Below are positions 1-12,600 of a stretch of DNA of 64,000 nt, one piece after another. The stretch is from Leptasterias polaris. Lineage: Eukaryota; Echinodermata; Asteroidea; Forcipulatida; Asteriidae. Position numbers and translations under genes: made by a program. How positions within the stretch are numbered: the stretch's first letter is position 1; the number at the start of each line of letters is the position of its first letter. The notes under the pieces were generated by a model. That model did not search any database and was not told the origin of the DNA. It saw nothing but the letters and a program-made list of their open reading frames with translations. Where the stretch lies: positions 806,001 through 870,000 of the forward strand of contig JAZGTN010000012.1 of assembly GCA_037783415.1 (NCBI GenBank). Direction: 5' to 3'.

Positions 1-478
1 GTATACAGTGTTTGTCATACATCGGTGTTATGGTTAAAACCAAAAGTTTTATTCTTTATCCTTGATACAATTATGACATCTATTAAATATATAATTCAGG
101 TTTTTCCAACGCCGATGTACATGTACATGTACAATATTTACTCAGTGCTGTAGTGTAAGGTCCTTGCTTGCATTTTCGTTTTTGTTCAAAAGGGCGTCAA
201 TTCTATAATGGAAAAAGTTTCTCTTGAGGTTGTAATCAGCTGGATTTCAGACGGAAATATTTCTCTGAAAGGATTGATACTGGTGTGAAATTTATAATGA
301 GTCGGCTTTCAGATTATAACTAGAAATGTTTCCTTTCCTTTTTATAAATACCAATCCGGTACTTTACAATCCTGTCTTTAACATTGACTTTTTGGATGCT
401 ATAAGCAGGGTTATTGGCGACTTCATGCTCATGTCGTGGATGTGGGTCACATTATATTTAATCTGTCCTAATTAGCAG
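1..478. other. intronic sequence before the first exon
   Basis: AT-rich sequence with no convincing exon. It is presumably the last intron of the gene whose terminal exon starts at 479, because it ends in a plausible acceptor (attagcag at 471-478) after a moderate pyrimidine stretch. Confidence 0.5.
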
Positions 479-687
479 TTCCTGATCCTTTGATTGATAG
501 ATACCGGGCAAAGCTTCAGAGACATAAAGAGGCCGTCATTCCAGGCCGGCCCTGTGTGCCTGAACATCCAGCCAACTACCCAAGGACGTACCGCCTGCCA
601 CCTGATGACGCCAGCCCGGCCAGTGTGTTCCTGTGTCGGCAGGTGTATGACTTTCGCCAGAAGAGAGTACTCAAGAATCCATCATGA
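479..687 (+). CDS. terminal coding exon of an unrecognised gene
   Basis: After an acceptor AG at 477-478, an open frame of about 69 codons runs to TGA at 685-687. It begins P-D-P-L-I-D-R-Y-R-A-K-L and ends with V-L-K-N-P-S. The exon is GC-richer than its surroundings (codons such as CCG, GCC, CGG), which supports coding. The peptide is basic and proline-rich, with no membrane segment, signal or catalytic motif that I can see. I do not recognise the family. In human, NAA20 lies near CRNKL1 and CFAP61, so a ciliary or splicing neighbour is possible by synteny, but nothing in the sequence shows it. Upstream exons are outside the window. The frame carries no internal ATG start that would make it a stand-alone gene. 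Confidence 0.55.
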
Positions 688-3600
688 AGGGAGCTGTGAG
701 GTTGCCTTGCTGCTGGACGAGATGAAAAGTGAAAAGGATCGAGATTGGGGTCAGGGGCTGTTCATTGAGATCTTTTTATATCGCATGCATGGCGAAGATC
801 CATCAGATTATGCTGTGGTTCATCAACAGATTCTATGCTAGCCTGATATTTACCTCCCTTCTTCACACCCACCCCCCAAGAAAAACCAAAACAGTTTTAA
901 GGAAAAAGAAAAAAAGGTGAAATATCCGGCTATCAGTATAAATAGTTATACAACATACTGTATTTGTTCATGCACAGATTTAGGCTGTAGGTCAGAAAGG
1001 ATGGACTGGTGGATCAAACTGTACACATAACTATGCAGTTTGTACGGATTGTATTCCAGACGTCTGGAGACAAGACTAAGCTACACTATTGCTAGAGGTA
1101 GCAAAGACAAGAGGTCAGTCCCGGATCCAGTTTCATAAAGTTGTGAAGCACCAAATATTGCATATCATGAATAAAACTAAATCGAAATAGACATAGGCAT
1201 TGTACCAATCGCAAACATCACAAGTAAACATGGCCTTTTGGCGGGTAACGCACTTTCTTTGCTTAGTGTATCTGTGTACTCGTCAGCTTCATGAAATAAG
1301 CCATTTTAGATTTAAAATAATGTCCGGTACAATGACTTGCTTAGTCACAAATCACCATATAAAAAATGTATTCACCATACTGCTATGTCACATGGTTCCG
1401 GACAAGCTTATTGTTTATTAATATAAGAGACAGGGAACACCCATAAACAATTCTGACACAATGGTACCAGGCTTTGCCCATCTGGAGGTTGCTATACAAA
1501 AACTTGCCCAAACCGTACAACGTAGCAACACTGTCTTTAATCTGGGGAATCCAATTTGAGTGTTCACTTAAGACCAATCAAGTCATTGCACCAGACATTG
1601 TTCAGAATCCAACTTGCAACATGGCCTACTAAGTTACTGTTCCTGGTTGGTTTACACAAGTAGTCAAATTGCTTCCTATAATTGCAATATAGACATTCAC
1701 AAGGTAGTTTTTTAAACATATAACTATAATGCAGAAGTAAGTTTTGATTAACGTTAACGGTGTATATTTATCATCTTGTTCTCTTACTCAGGATTGGCGA
1801 GTGCAAAGCAATTCAAAATATCTTTACTTTGAAGTGTTTATCGAGTTCTGTTTCTTCCATAGACTTCATTTCCATTATATTTCTTTGAAAAGATCCTGCA
1901 CAAAATTAGCAACTTAATTGTATACAATTGTCTTTAAAAACCGTTGCACTGGATTGCAGAATCATGATTTTTACCAGGCTTTTATTGCACTCTGTTAATG
2001 CAAAACCAAAAGTGCAACTCATGGTGTTGAGTTCTGCCAAAGAATTCAATTTTGTTTTCTTCTTTTGATTTTGTATTACTTACAACATTGAATGAGTTTC
2101 ATGCACTTGGGCCATTTAGGTCTCAGAGCATGTCAAGATGGTCAGGTTGGTTGCTCACAGGGTGAGGTGACATAGTGTCTACTGTTAGTCTAATGAGTTG
2201 GTGATTGGTCAATCGTTCAGTCATTCGTTTATTCATAGAGTCTTCACCACTTTGAGCCAGTCCTGCATAGTTACCAAGGAGGTATGCAGTTCTACCTTTG
2301 CAACTACTGCTACGAGGCGAGGCGTGGGCAGTTAAACCTAATGGTGTCATCTATTTCACTCATCGGTGATCAGGATTATGATATATTCCTGGTGGGAGTT
2401 TGGGATTGTTTGGACGATAGGGACTCACTAAGCAGTGCATGTCGCTTTCCTGGCATGCAGTGGCCAGTCTACTCAAGGCTCAGTTAGTTTAAGGAGCTCA
2501 AGTAAAGGAGATACTGTCGCGACAAGATTAAAGATTAAAAGGTAGCTAACCAAGTTGTTGGGTTTTTTTTCTTTTTCTTATTTTCACAATACTTGAATTT
2601 GTTGGGGGGCCTCTCCTTCCTAAGTCTTACCACCCAGGCCTACCCTGTGAAACAGTATTAGGACTTCAGCTGTATGGTTCAACATTACAGAGCTGCTTGG
2701 TAGGAAATGCATTTTCAAAAATATGTTTTTTTTTTTAAACATCTGATCAAACTTCCCAAATCTTTACAAATATGGGTGTAATACAATGATTCAGTCTTTA
2801 GACTGAAGGTAAAAACTATATGTGCAACACAAAATTCAGCTAATTGGGAAAGACAATTTAAGTCTAAATGATGGTTTTTGTTTTTGTTCTTTCATTTAAA
2901 TCTTAAAGATGTGACTTGCACGTGTCGTTGACACATGTCTGAAATAGATGATACCCCTTTTGCTTTTGTGTTTGAAATACTATTTAGAAGAAAGATAAAC
3001 TATTTATGAATAATTTGTGCACCTTTTTTTTGGCCCGGTAGAGGGAATGTAAATATGTAAGAAAACAAAGTCAACTGACATTTATTCCCTACTTGAGTGA
3101 TATATGTATATTTATATATTTTTTTCCTCTGGTGAAGTGTGCATTAGAAATAATTTCACTAAGAAGTAGTGAGCCTAGACAGTATGCTGGTGTTGCCCGT
3201 TTGAAAATCTCTGTACAAATTAAAACTTTGACAAAAAATTATATATTATCTTTATCACCTAAAAATGTATAGCATGTTTGATGAACAATTTTAATTAAAG
3301 CAATGAAGGAACTGAATGAAGCAGATTGTAAATGCAGGGTATAGAGGATAGGTAGTTTGGATTCAACAGTGACAAAAAGATCAAGATTTATTTGTATGAG
3401 ATGTATCCCATCTTTAGTTATGCACGTACGTACTTTTTTCAACTCTTTAGTTACTCTTAACATTGAAATCAAAGTTCTTTCACAATTTCTAGACCAAATG
3501 CACCGTTTTTAGATGACGTGGGATTGCCCCTTTTTAAAATGGCAATCACGTCAAACTTATGATAATTTTGTTTAAGTGAAATTGTATGCTCTGTGTTTGA

Positions 3601-3824
3601 ATTGGGTAACTTTGATAGTTTGGCAATAATGTCAAGACTGTTGGCAGAGTCCGCCAGCTGCACCTGGTATTAGTACTGTTATCCTTAAAATGACAAGATC
3701 CCTGCATTTTATCATGTTACTTGCATATTGGTCCTCTCCAGTGCCCTCTGCCTACCCCAAAAATTAACAGAATGTTGGGAAGTTTCATAATTGCACTGTG
3801 GTTTTAAAAACAAAATGGAAATCA

Positions 3825-4005
3825 GGGCCCACTCTCACAGAGGTGTTAAGGCAGAAAATATTGCTTAAAATTGTTCTGCTCATAGAAAAATGAGCAGGAT
3901 ACCAGGTACAAATGGTATATGTGTCATGCTAATTTGGCTGGTAACCTTATTCTGATAAGCATGATTAAACTTTGCTTAGCTGCTTTTTCTGCTTAAATTG
4001 GGCTC
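3825..4005. repeat. palindromic GGGCCC-type dispersed repeat, copy 1
   Basis: Starts gggcccactctcacagag and ends with an inverted counterpart, gcttaaattgggctc. The middle shares 'gcaggataccag', 'ggctggtaaccttatt' and 'tttgcttagctgc' with other copies in the window. About 180 bp and non-coding; likely a MITE or short foldback element. Confidence 0.7.
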
Positions 4006-5110
4006 ATCTTTGAAGATTTGCTAAGTGTAGTATGACAGGAAACAGTAAACTAGTTTTTAGGTACACTTTTGCGTGATGCAGAAGGTATTAGGTGGTTCAT
4101 AAAGGGGAAAAATTTACTGCCAAGAAGATGGTATGGTTCTGAGAAGATTATAGATATGAAGTTAGTCTCACCTTTCAACTCGCCCCCATTGTTTTCCAAA
4201 AGAGATAACTTGACAAGGAAATAAATGTCACATTACCAACTTTGCTGCATGAGTCACTTTGAAAACAAAGGAATCATTACTCCCACATTCAAGTGACAAA
4301 TCGTCACAGGATTTAGCTCTATGAGTTCTTGAAACACTGCAGGTTTTTTTCAGAATCACTACAACACAAAGAGAGTTTTCCTGTCATAATAATAGTGTTA
4401 CCACAAACCTTACTAGATTGTATCTCCACTGTGCAAAGTTTAGAATCCTACATGGAGGGTTTAATTTTTTTAAATCACTGCAGAGCATGTGGGCCTCAAT
4501 TCACAAGTTTTTATTTGCACAAACCTAAGTATATTTTGGGGGTTCCGTTGTTTTATTTTGTGTTTTTATCAATCTCATTCAAAGGTAATGCAGTGAAAAA
4601 TATACAACGATATTTTATATCTGTGGATCTCTTTTCTTCCTTGATCTGTCCGATTGAAGTAGTTGAAAAATGCATTAAAAAAATAGGAATAATCCACACC
4701 TTTTAGATGAGCACCATTAATATTTTGTATTTTGAAAGAAATAATTATAACAATGTCTGAACAGAGTATGAACTATATTTGTCAGCTGTACCAATGGTGA
4801 TTGGTAGTCTTGTTTTTGTTTGTTTCAAGTTTTGTTTAAACATAATTTTATGATTCTTCAATTTCATTTAAATGTAGCATTTATGTTTGTTGAGGTGAAT
4901 TTTATTCTAATGTTTTATGACTATACTGGCAGTAAGTTACATGTCAATTCTTGATCACTCAATGTGCCTTTCTTTTAATTTTGAAGTATGCCTGATGAAA
5001 ATGTTTTTATCCAAGTCATTGTAGTCATGTGTTAATACAGAATCTCCTTGTCAACCATTACAATGCCGCCTAAGAATTGTTTGGGAATTGGAATGATGGT
5101 TTATCCCATC

Positions 5111-5254
5111 GACCCCTTGCATAGGCCGGCATCACTGAGGTCAAACAATGGAAACATGAATTGTCTATTTCTTGTCCAATGATATGTCTTCCTTTGACTG
5201 TGGGACTTCAGTGAGGGCAGTGTTTGGTCGTTGCGCTGTCATATGCAAGGGGTC
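5111..5254. mobile_element. MITE-like element with GACCCCTTGCAT ends
   Basis: Left end gaccccttgcata and right end atatgcaaggggtc are inverted copies. A second inner inverted pair is tcactgaggtc / gacttcagtga. About 144 bp with no coding capacity. The end sequence loosely resembles the element at 44067-44245 (agaccttatgcat). Confidence 0.65.
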
Positions 5255-7551
5255 TATTTGGCAGCCATCTTGTTCAAATCAGTGTATCCATTCGGAAGCT
5301 CAAATGACAAAAATAGTCTGGTTCCTATTGGTGTAATTGGAATCACTGTTCGTGATTGCTGATGCACATTGGGAACAAAACAAAGATGGTGCAGCATGAT
5401 GGTATACTGAAATATGACAATGTTTCTCAAAAGTGAAGATAACTATGTTCAGTGGAAGAAAGCCAAGTGGCTAGATCTGATGAGCTTGTACAGTGGGCTG
5501 TTTTCTGGTCCTTTTACCCACTGTAATGCAAATCTTTAGTTTGGTATTTTTACCCAACATATCATTTTACGCTAGTTATGTTTTATATATAATGTCATAT
5601 CTAATTAATGAAAATATAGTCAATCACATGGTGTGGCTACACTCCTTCCAATCAAGGCAAGGTTAAAGAGTCATGGTCATTTGCAGAGAAATAAATTATG
5701 TATTTGCTTGTTTCATCCAAAGCTTTCTAGGTATACATGGTATCAAGTTTGAATCTGGCATTGTAATTATTGTCCAAACAAGCATTTTAAATAAGGAGTT
5801 TTGGACTGGGGTTTGGGGGATTTTCTCTCAAACATACTGTTTCTTTAGGCTCTAAAATTTTCCTTTATGTTTTCTTGAAAGAAAAAACGCAATTTTAAAC
5901 ACATTTACTTTCCTGAAATCAATTTGTTTTAAAGTAATCAATGAGTATTATAATGAGCTGAGAAAACATTTAGTGAATTGGATGGTATTTGTTATACAGG
6001 CTTGCAAATTTTTAGCTGATTAACTGGTACCCTCGTTTTTTGTTTCTCAGCTGTGACGTTGAAAGTTGGGAAACAGTACAAAGTCTAGCTGTGCCTAGCA
6101 CTTTCCTCTCTTTTTTTGTTTGTTTTTTTAAATTCATTTTTCTATTTATTTTTTTGCTCAAACTGTAACAGCATGCCTGTGATATTATGACTATATTATG
6201 ATTACTAAGAAAAAGGACTTATGAAAAATGATGAATTAAAGTTGATGAATTAAAGTTTTTAGTCATGTGGAAACATCTTGACACATTATGACAAATCTTT
6301 GCAATAAGGAGATTATGATTCAGTGTCGGTCTATACACCATGTCACTGCGGTAATACAAAGAATGACCTTGTACATTCCAGGTGGTCATATGAGAAATGT
6401 TACATAATTATTAGGTAAAATTAAAAGTTTTTAGAAAAAACAGCTGAACAAATTTTTGAGATGCACCCCCTTTCTTCATATCATTTATTTTAAAAAAATC
6501 GTACAGTGCAATTTCCATAGAATATAAGATATGTTTTCCTCCATTGAGCTGTGTACAAATCATGCCTGAAGGATAGGGTTCTTTTGTAAACATTATTGTG
6601 ATGCATGTCACAGGTTACATAGTCTAAAGCAAATGATGTTAAACACCCCCCCCCCTCTCAAATTTACAAATGTATTCATTTGTTTGGGTAGGTGAAAGTT
6701 TACATTTTATCTAAATGTTAGGTCATTACGAACCAAATTATAGTGTCTATTAACTTGTTAGTTTTACAAATGCACCTCTAACTGTTACAGTTCGGTTAGT
6801 TGTTCATGCCAGGCACGGTGTGAGTTCAATGCTTTTTAATTAATCAATTGTACTGTCTTAGCAGTCACCTTAACAATGGGTCATATTCTGTATCATGTTT
6901 TCCCTCTAAGACTGTTGAATCTTAATTATGATTTTAAAGTTCATTCAGAAAGTTATTAATCAGTGGTTTGGCCGGAGCTGTAATTATACATGCAAATAAT
7001 TTCAATCATGTTTCTTCTTTTTTTTTAGTTCACTTACAATCATTAAAAAATCATTTAAGAAAATGTCATTGAACCTTATCAGTTTTAATACGTACTCACT
7101 GTTACTGTATAAGATTAAACTGTTACCCTTTTTACTGAAAACAAGCATTCTTGAAGGATATTTGAATAAGTAAAGACCAATGGGAGACTTTGGAACACTA
7201 AATGACAGTAGTCATACCAGGTGAATGTCAAATGTTTACATAGCTCTGAGCATGTGCATAATTTCAAGATTTGCCTTGTAAGTCTGCTAGAGTCTACTAT
7301 AGTCAGGTCATGCCCAACGGTGTTACTTTTTCAAGCATTGTAGTTCAAGTTTGACGTTGATTGATAGAGAATTTTCACAAATCAATTTATTAACTGCATG
7401 AGTTTGTCCCTTGATTGTTGGATTTTCAATTTATCAGCATTTTTAACCCCAATTCCCAAGGGTCCCAACACTGTGGTAACTGAACACCCCAATTGTTCTG
7501 AACTTTAGAATTTGTCATGATGCCTAGCCCCATGCTCTCATTATTACCAAG

Positions 7552-7740
7552 ATCCAATTTCATAGAGCTGATGAAGCAGACAACTTTGCTTACAAATGTG
7601 CTTAGCAAAAAGTGAACAGGATACCAGCCAGAACTGGTGCATGTAACATTGTATTTTGGCTGCTAACCTTATTATGGTAATTATAATTTTGTTGTGCTTA
7701 GCTAATTTTTGTGCTTGAGCAGCTCTATGAAATTAAGCTC
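7552..7740. repeat. palindromic GGGCCC-type dispersed repeat, copy 2
   Basis: Begins atccaatttcatagagctg, has the internal gaacaggataccagccag motif, and ends ctctatgaaattaagctc, an inverted version of its start. Same family as 3825-4005. Confidence 0.7.
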
Positions 7741-8297
7741 AGTTTGGCAGTGCAGTTATTAGTACGACAAAATTAATCATCTGTTCTTTCAAAGGGAGAA
7801 GGGGAATACTTTTCAATGTTTTTCATTGTATATTTCTAAAAGCAATTATCTAACCAAGAGTTCGTGGAGACTATTCTATGTTATAATACTTGGAGTTTTA
7901 GCATTCAGACGCTGGGCTGTAGCAAAGTTATGTCCCAACCTTGATAAAAGCTATTCGTTTTGGTAATAGACAAATATATTAATGCTGGGCAGCCGTCTTT
8001 GTCCAATTGAGAATTTACAACCTATGATTGTTGTAGTCCAGATGTTTTTAAATAATGTATACATGTATAAAAAAAAATGTACTATTAAAAAATATTAAAT
8101 ATTGTGAATATTGTGATTGACAGAAATTACCTCCTTTGTTTTTATTCCATTTGTTGTCCTGTATGTTTCGTTGCAGAAATTGGGTTTTCAAAATAAATTT
8201 CCTAAAAATTGTAACTTTATAGACATTTGAGAAAATAGAATTAGCTGTTGCAAACTGCTTACCAACCATATATACCCTGTGGTATAAATGCAAAAAA

Positions 8298-8400
8298 CAG
8301 TTAGTGGCCTGATGTTTCGACCCTAGCAGAGTCTTTCTCGAAGGCTCTGCTAGGGTTGAAATGTCAGGCTAGTAACTATATTTTGCATTATAGACATTTA
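8298..8400. repeat. foldback repeat (CCTGATGTTTCGACCCTAGC family), copy 1
   Basis: The left arm (gcctgatgtttcgaccctag, then cagag) and the right arm (ctctgctagggttgaaatgt, then caggc) are near-perfect inverted copies around a 'tctttctcgaagg' centre. A related copy in the opposite orientation is at 11742-11925; the two also share flanking sequence (gctgttgcaaactgct / agcagtttgcaacagc). Confidence 0.75.
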
Positions 8401-8475
8401 TAAGCCTCTTATAAACCTCTAGTTTCAAAGGTCTTTTACACCATCAGTATTCTTGGGTTACCAGGGTTAAGCATT

Positions 8476-8656
8476 AGGCCCATTTTCATAAAGCCTGTAA
8501 GCATAAATTTAAGTAGTAGAGTATAGAAAAAATCTGGCTTAGCATAAATAGATCACTGGCAATAATACCATAAAGTTTACATTGTTGAGATTAGTACACA
8601 ACAAAGAAATTTGCTAAGCAGTATTTTCTGATAAGCAGCTTTATGAAATTGGGCCC
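8476..8656. repeat. palindromic GGGCCC-type dispersed repeat, copy 3
   Basis: Starts ggcccattttcataaagcc and ends gctttatgaaattgggccc, its inverted copy. Same family as 3825-4005. Confidence 0.75.
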
Positions 8657-9195
8657 ATGCCCCAGTTTTATGGCAATGCTTTCAAAAGAATTGTGTTCAA
8701 AGTGTGTGATTCTATGCGTTAAAAGTGCACAAAGCCATGGTAAGGTTGCATGAAGTTGGGCCCTGAACTCCTTAGTAGTGTGCAGCACCAGCAACCAAAA
8801 TGGTGCACAGGTTGACAATCAGATCAACAATTTCATCTTTAAGTTACAAGAACACCCTTTTGTTTCTGATGAGAAACAACTGTATTTTAAAAGTCTTGCT
8901 CAAGGACACAAGTAGCTGGACCAAGACTTGGTTGAACCCACACACAAATGCCTCAAGACACCAAAAGGTGATTTTGATTTGCAACATCACTTGATCGCTT
9001 CAAGCTGAGGCTACCAGAAAGATTTGTTGACATCAGAAAGATTTATTCCACTGGATTCATTTTGTCTATTTTTTAGGGACCAATGCCCCCTTCTGTTGTT
9101 TTGTTAGCCCCATAAATAGTACAATTAACTTAGATTCTGCCAATCCACAGAGAGATTGGCACCCGTGGCATTCCCAAGGGAGCCTGGGGGAATGT

Positions 9196-9217
9196 CCCCC
9201 CCCCCCCCCCCCCCCCC
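9196..9217. repeat. poly-C homopolymer
   Basis: Uninterrupted run of about 22 C in a C-rich stretch; length is likely polymorphic and may be imprecise in the assembly. Confidence 0.9.
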
Positions 9218-9691
9218 ACGCACACACAAAATTTGCTGTGCAGTGTCCTCCCCAGGTAATCCCCACCCCTAGGTTCCCCCCCACCTCTACGATAAATTCT
9301 TTATAGTGCCCCTCCCCCAAAGAAAGATAATAAAAATAATTTGCACCCAAAAAGTAGAACAAGGTATATTCTTATGAAGTCTGTGAGTTGTATACCTTCA
9401 CTTTATTAAACAGTACATTTTCAAAAACAAAAACCTTTACAACTTTTACAACTATTGTCTATTAGTGCAGTTTTTGTCATCGCAACGAGGAAATGTTGTA
9501 GAAAACGATTTGTTTCAAGACTAGCCTACTTGCAGCCAATCCGACTGGAGAGGGCGCTGTTGGCGCACATGATTTTAATCCCTTTCGTTGCAGCAGAAAT
9601 AGGAATGAGGGATCAGAAAGATCAGACAAGAGAAATTACCCGGATAATTATCGTTAATGGCCGCTTGAATTACTGCAACCAATTAAACAGA

Positions 9692-12600
9692 ATGACTACA
9701 GTCCGTCCGTTCACATGTGAAGACCTCTTCAGGTTTAATAGCGTGTAAGTCGCACAATATTTATCTTCATAAATATGAAGATGTGTGATGTTTCCATTTA
9801 ATTAGGTTAGGTAGGCTGCTTTGCACATAAATGTTACAATGAAAAGCCGTGGAGATCTATCAATCAATCATTCATCAATTCAAGACGAACGAAATTGTAT
9901 TTATTATAAAATTATTGTAATGTATATATCTTATCACAGCAACTTCTCCTTTTTATGTGATGAATTCAACACAATGATTTGTTTTCAAATTGACTCATTT
10001 TAATTCAATCGTTTGTGTTTATTCTTCCTTTGCAGTAACCTGGATCCTCTGACAGAAACTGTATCCTTTTGTTTTGCCTTTGGTGGGTTGGGATTTTTGC
10101 CTTTTGTTCTAAATAATAAAAAATAATCTAACACGCATCTTTTCTCAGTCTCAAATGTCATGGCAATGCACCGGTCGATCTAGCTTCCTATTCCTAAAGA
10201 ACCATGGAGGTGCTAGAACTTTGGTTGAGATTATGCTGATTGGTCCACTAACGTTACCCGATACTCGTGATAGCATGAGACTCAATTACTCCTTGTCCTA
10301 GCCCACCTTGTTGGGCTGTTATGGCTCCCTTTTATAACTTCAGTCTTATAAATAATGGCGACTATGATAAGACCAATGTTAAAAGAGAGCCATAACAGCC
10401 CAACAAGGTGGGCTATCCTAGTCCTAGAACTATGAGGTTCATTCTGCTAGTGCTATCTTCTCCACATGGAGACAATATAATGGCGACTACGATAAGACCA
10501 ATGTTAAAAGAGAGCCATTACAGCCCAACAAGGTGGGCTATCCTAGTCCTAGAACTAAGAGGTTCATTCTGCTATCTTCTCCACATGGAGACAATAGCGG
10601 ATTGAACCTCTTAGTTTAAGATAATTTTAATAATTTGTTGACACTTCACTATCTCAATGAATCTGATGATACATCATAAAGTTGGATATTGTCAAAGTGA
10701 TTTTCAAGCAGATAGTGGAACCTCAATGTCATACTCGTAGTCGTAGTTCAAAGAGTAAGGTTTACCACTTGGCCCTGTCAGTGTCAGTCTCTGTTGCACT
10801 GCCACACAATGCAACAGAGACTGACGTCCTACCAGGCTAGGTTGGCACTAAATTGTACAGTGGATAAAATAAATGCAGACTGATGGAATTTTGCATTCAT
10901 CATTAAAAGGGCCTACATATCTGCCCAATCATTCAATTCTAAATATAAATCTGACTCTGTGTTTTAAACAAAAAGTGTTTGACATTGTTTAGAGAATAAA
11001 TTGCATGTTCATCCTTAACACATACACTCATTTCAGTATGGTGCAGCATTCTATCTTCAATACCTTGCACATTGGCCGGAATATTTCCAAGTATGCGAGT
11101 CCGCCTCGGGAAAGATTATGGGATATAGTAAGTATTGCTCATGGAGGAAAATCTCAACTTTGAGGGGTTTTATAGGATGTTGGTTGCCATGGTTACAACT
11201 ACTAAGGCCACTTAGGAGTTGGGCCGGTGATAATAATCGCTGAACACTTATGAACTCTACCGTCTTCAGCAAACACTCACTGATGCCTCAATGATAACTA
11301 TAAACTATTTCCTTTCTTCGATGGCGCATCACGTGACTGACTATAAACCGGCCTTTAGCTGTAGGGTGTAGGCCTGTACGTTTAGTTTTTACCTGTTACT
11401 GTATACCAATCACTAGAAAATTTACATAAACAAAGCCAAACATTTAGTCCAAGGAACTCTTAGAGTAGTTGTACACATGAACCAAATAGCTTTGATGTAA
11501 AACACTGCTTATTTCTGATCTGCTGGTGGCAACATGGACTTTATGAATTAATTTGTTCCAAGGCACAAACTGTTATTATGGGGGAAAATGTTATTGCTAT
11601 TATGATGTAGTGTATTCAAGCTTACTTAGTTTTTTCAGAAGTGCAGGTACTTTCATGTGTATTCACTCCACCCTTCTTCCTCTTAACCCCTCCCCTTTCA
11701 CCAAACTCTAAAAGTTTGTGTCAAAACATTATCTGCAAAAAATGGTTAATGGCCTGACGTTTTGACCCAAGCAGATTCTTTCTTGAAGGCTAAAATCTCA
11801 AGAACACACTCAGGAAAGACTCTGCTAGGGTCTAAACATCAGGCCATTAACTATTTTTTGCATTTATACTAAATGTCCTTTTGGGGAGCAGTTTGCAACA
11901 GCTGATTCTATTTTCCTGAAACATGTTTTATAAACTTTGCTTCTGAGATGGTTCCTGATTAAGGTTCCGACATTTCTTTCATGATCTCTTTTTTATTAAA
12001 TACTTATCTCCACAAACCTCACTAGAGAAATAATTATTTCCTGTGAACCATTAGTTATGGGGAAATCTGAAGGCTCAGTCCCACAGGAGACATGGCATGG
12101 CCACGTTACTGCAGTAACTGTTGCCCCAGAGTATCGCCGACTTGGCCTGGCTGCTAAGATGATGAACTTCTTGGAACAAGTCTCTGAAAAGTAAGTCTCA
12201 TACCACATTTTGTCAGCAATATTGTAGAAAGAAATATAGAGTCCAGGGCCCAATTGCACGGAGCTGCTTATGCACAAAAAGTTGCTAAGCACTTAACAAA
12301 TGTGCTTACCAGAATAAGGTCACCAGCCAATTAACCATATCCCACGTACCATGTGTGACTGGTTTCATGCTTACTTTTAATTGTTATGCAAAATATTCTA
12401 CTTTCCCCTGTATGAATTTGGGCCCTGTACTTAAAGGTGTTATCTCATCACAAATCTCTTGAAACAAATATTGATGCAGCAAAAATCTGACATATGATCG
12501 GCTGGTACATAGCTCAGAATACTTTTATTACTTAAAAAAGCTAGCAAAGGGGGCATTTACAGGCATGCCTCTTGTTTGTACACATTTCTAGAGTATTGCA

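Larger units (their letters stand above)
688..9691. other. gene-poor region between first gene and NAA20
   Basis: No frame here has both splice sites and recognisable protein. The first part is probably the 3' UTR of the upstream gene. The region holds several short repeats, listed separately: palindromic GGGCCC-type copies (3825-4005, 7552-7740, 8476-8656), an inverted-repeat element (5111-5254), a foldback (8298-8400) and a C homopolymer (9196-9217). The last 250 bases before 9692 are the likely promoter and 5' UTR of NAA20, with no clear TATA box. Confidence 0.5.

Noticed and set aside
9066..9362. Glycine-rich 98-codon minus-strand open frame
   Set aside because: The glycine run comes from the poly-C tract at 9196-9217.
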